The notes under the pieces are model-generated. The model was not told where the DNA came from and ran no database searches. It saw only the letters and a program-made list of their open reading frames with translations. Positions 5,222 to 5,535 of a DNA stretch of 5,535 nt are shown piece after piece. The stretch lies in assembly GCA_029263435.1 (NCBI GenBank), contig JAJCXL010000505.1, positions 1 to 5,535 of the forward strand. Direction: 5' to 3'. This DNA is from Acidobacteriota bacterium. Lineage in GTDB: Bacteria > Acidobacteriota > Vicinamibacteria > Marinacidobacterales > SMYC01. Numbering within the stretch: position 1 is the stretch's first letter; the number at the start of each line of letters is the position of its first letter. Made by a program: the position numbers and the translations under genes.

Positions 5222-5535
5222 GACTCGAATCACCGCCACGCAGGGCCGAAGCGCTCCTGTCCTTGTTCGTACCGGCAGGCGATCGCGGAGACGCCGTCCT
5301 GGGAGATTTGAGCGAAGAGTTCCAGCAGCTTGCACGATCCTCGCCCCGACGGGCAAAGCTTTGGTACTGGGGTCAAAGCGTCTGGTTGGCCGCGCGCTTC
5401 GCGCTCCATTCGCCTAGAAGGTCGAGCCCCAAGAGGCGAGCTCGCACACAAGGAGACGAGATGATGAGCAGCATCTTCGCGGACATCAAACAGGCGCTTC
5501 GAGGCATCCGTCAACATCGTGGATTCTCGATCGTC
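5218..5535 (+). CDS. Second ADOP-family permease with N-terminal prefix domain (partial, runs off right edge)
   Basis: From GTG 5218 the frame stays open for 106 codons to the window end. Residues 8-64 match the prefix domain found at the front of many ADOP permeases: PRRAEALLSLFVPA (7-20), then GDAVLGDLSEEFQQLA (24-39) with the family's GDLxEEF core, then ARRAxxWYWGQ-like residues (RRAKLWYWGQSVW, 44-56). A basic linker (66-79) leads to SSIFADIKQALRGIRQHRGFSIV at 84-106, written here only as the match to the DxxxALRxxxxxxGF start of the permease proper. The rest of the transporter lies outside the window. The start is fixed by the GTGA overlap with padR and by the prefix beginning immediately. 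PadR followed by a prefixed ADOP permease is a standard acidobacterial pair. An ATG at 5461 with its own ribosome-binding site offers an alternative start that skips the prefix. Confidence 0.85.
   Translation, partial: MRLESPPRRAEALLSLFVPAGDRGDAVLGDLSEEFQQLARSSPRRAKLWYWGQSVWLAARFALHSPRRSSPKRRARTQGDEMMSSIFADIKQALRGIRQHRGFSIV
5450..5455 (+). promoter_or_regulatory. Ribosome-binding site inside the second permease gene
   Basis: AAGGAG ends five bases before an in-frame ATG-ATG pair at 5461-5466. The site is at the junction between the prefix domain and the first permease segment. It is a stronger start signal than the one at 5218 and could direct a second, prefix-free product. Confidence 0.55.

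Overview
The window looks like a GC-rich bacterial chromosome, most probably Acidobacteriota or a close relative. The main evidence is the expanded 'duplicated orphan permease' (ADOP) type of MacB/FtsX-like permease. It occurs twice here: one complete copy, and one copy entered at the right edge, where it sits directly behind a small PadR-type repressor, an arrangement typical of Acidobacteriota. Assignment below phylum is not possible from the sequence alone.

Layout. (1) Positions 1-88, minus strand: the first 29 codons of a divergent gene that leaves the window on the left. Its N-terminus reads like the FAD-binding domain of the NADH dehydrogenase-like/selenide-water-dikinase (SelD) fusion family. 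(2) Positions 254-3907, plus strand: a probable three-gene unit. A complete 807-residue ADOP permease is followed after 31 bases by a 245-residue HAD-superfamily hydrolase, which in turn overlaps (ATGA) a 154-residue secreted protein of unknown function. (3) Positions 3966-3998: a strong hairpin between convergent genes, probably a shared terminator. (4) Positions 4030-4740, minus strand: a secreted protein that is almost entirely one Spondin_N domain, with a good ribosome-binding site. (5) Positions 4741-4894: a 154-base divergent control region with inverted repeats and candidate promoters. (6) Positions 4895-5221, plus strand: a 108-residue PadR regulator, probably translated from a leaderless message. 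It overlaps by GTGA (7) the second ADOP gene at 5218, which starts with the ADOP prefix domain and runs off the right edge. This gene has an in-frame internal ATG preceded by a better ribosome-binding site than its own start.

How the parts may work together (inference). PadR and the second permease form a translationally coupled, probably autoregulated pair. The divergent spondin-domain protein shares their control region, so it may respond to the same signal. The first permease lacks both the prefix domain and a PadR partner, so it is controlled differently. No ATPase subunit gene is visible beside either permease, as expected for 'orphan' permeases. There is no RNA gene, CRISPR array, insertion sequence or clear phage feature. 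No gene-free stretch exceeds 300 bases.
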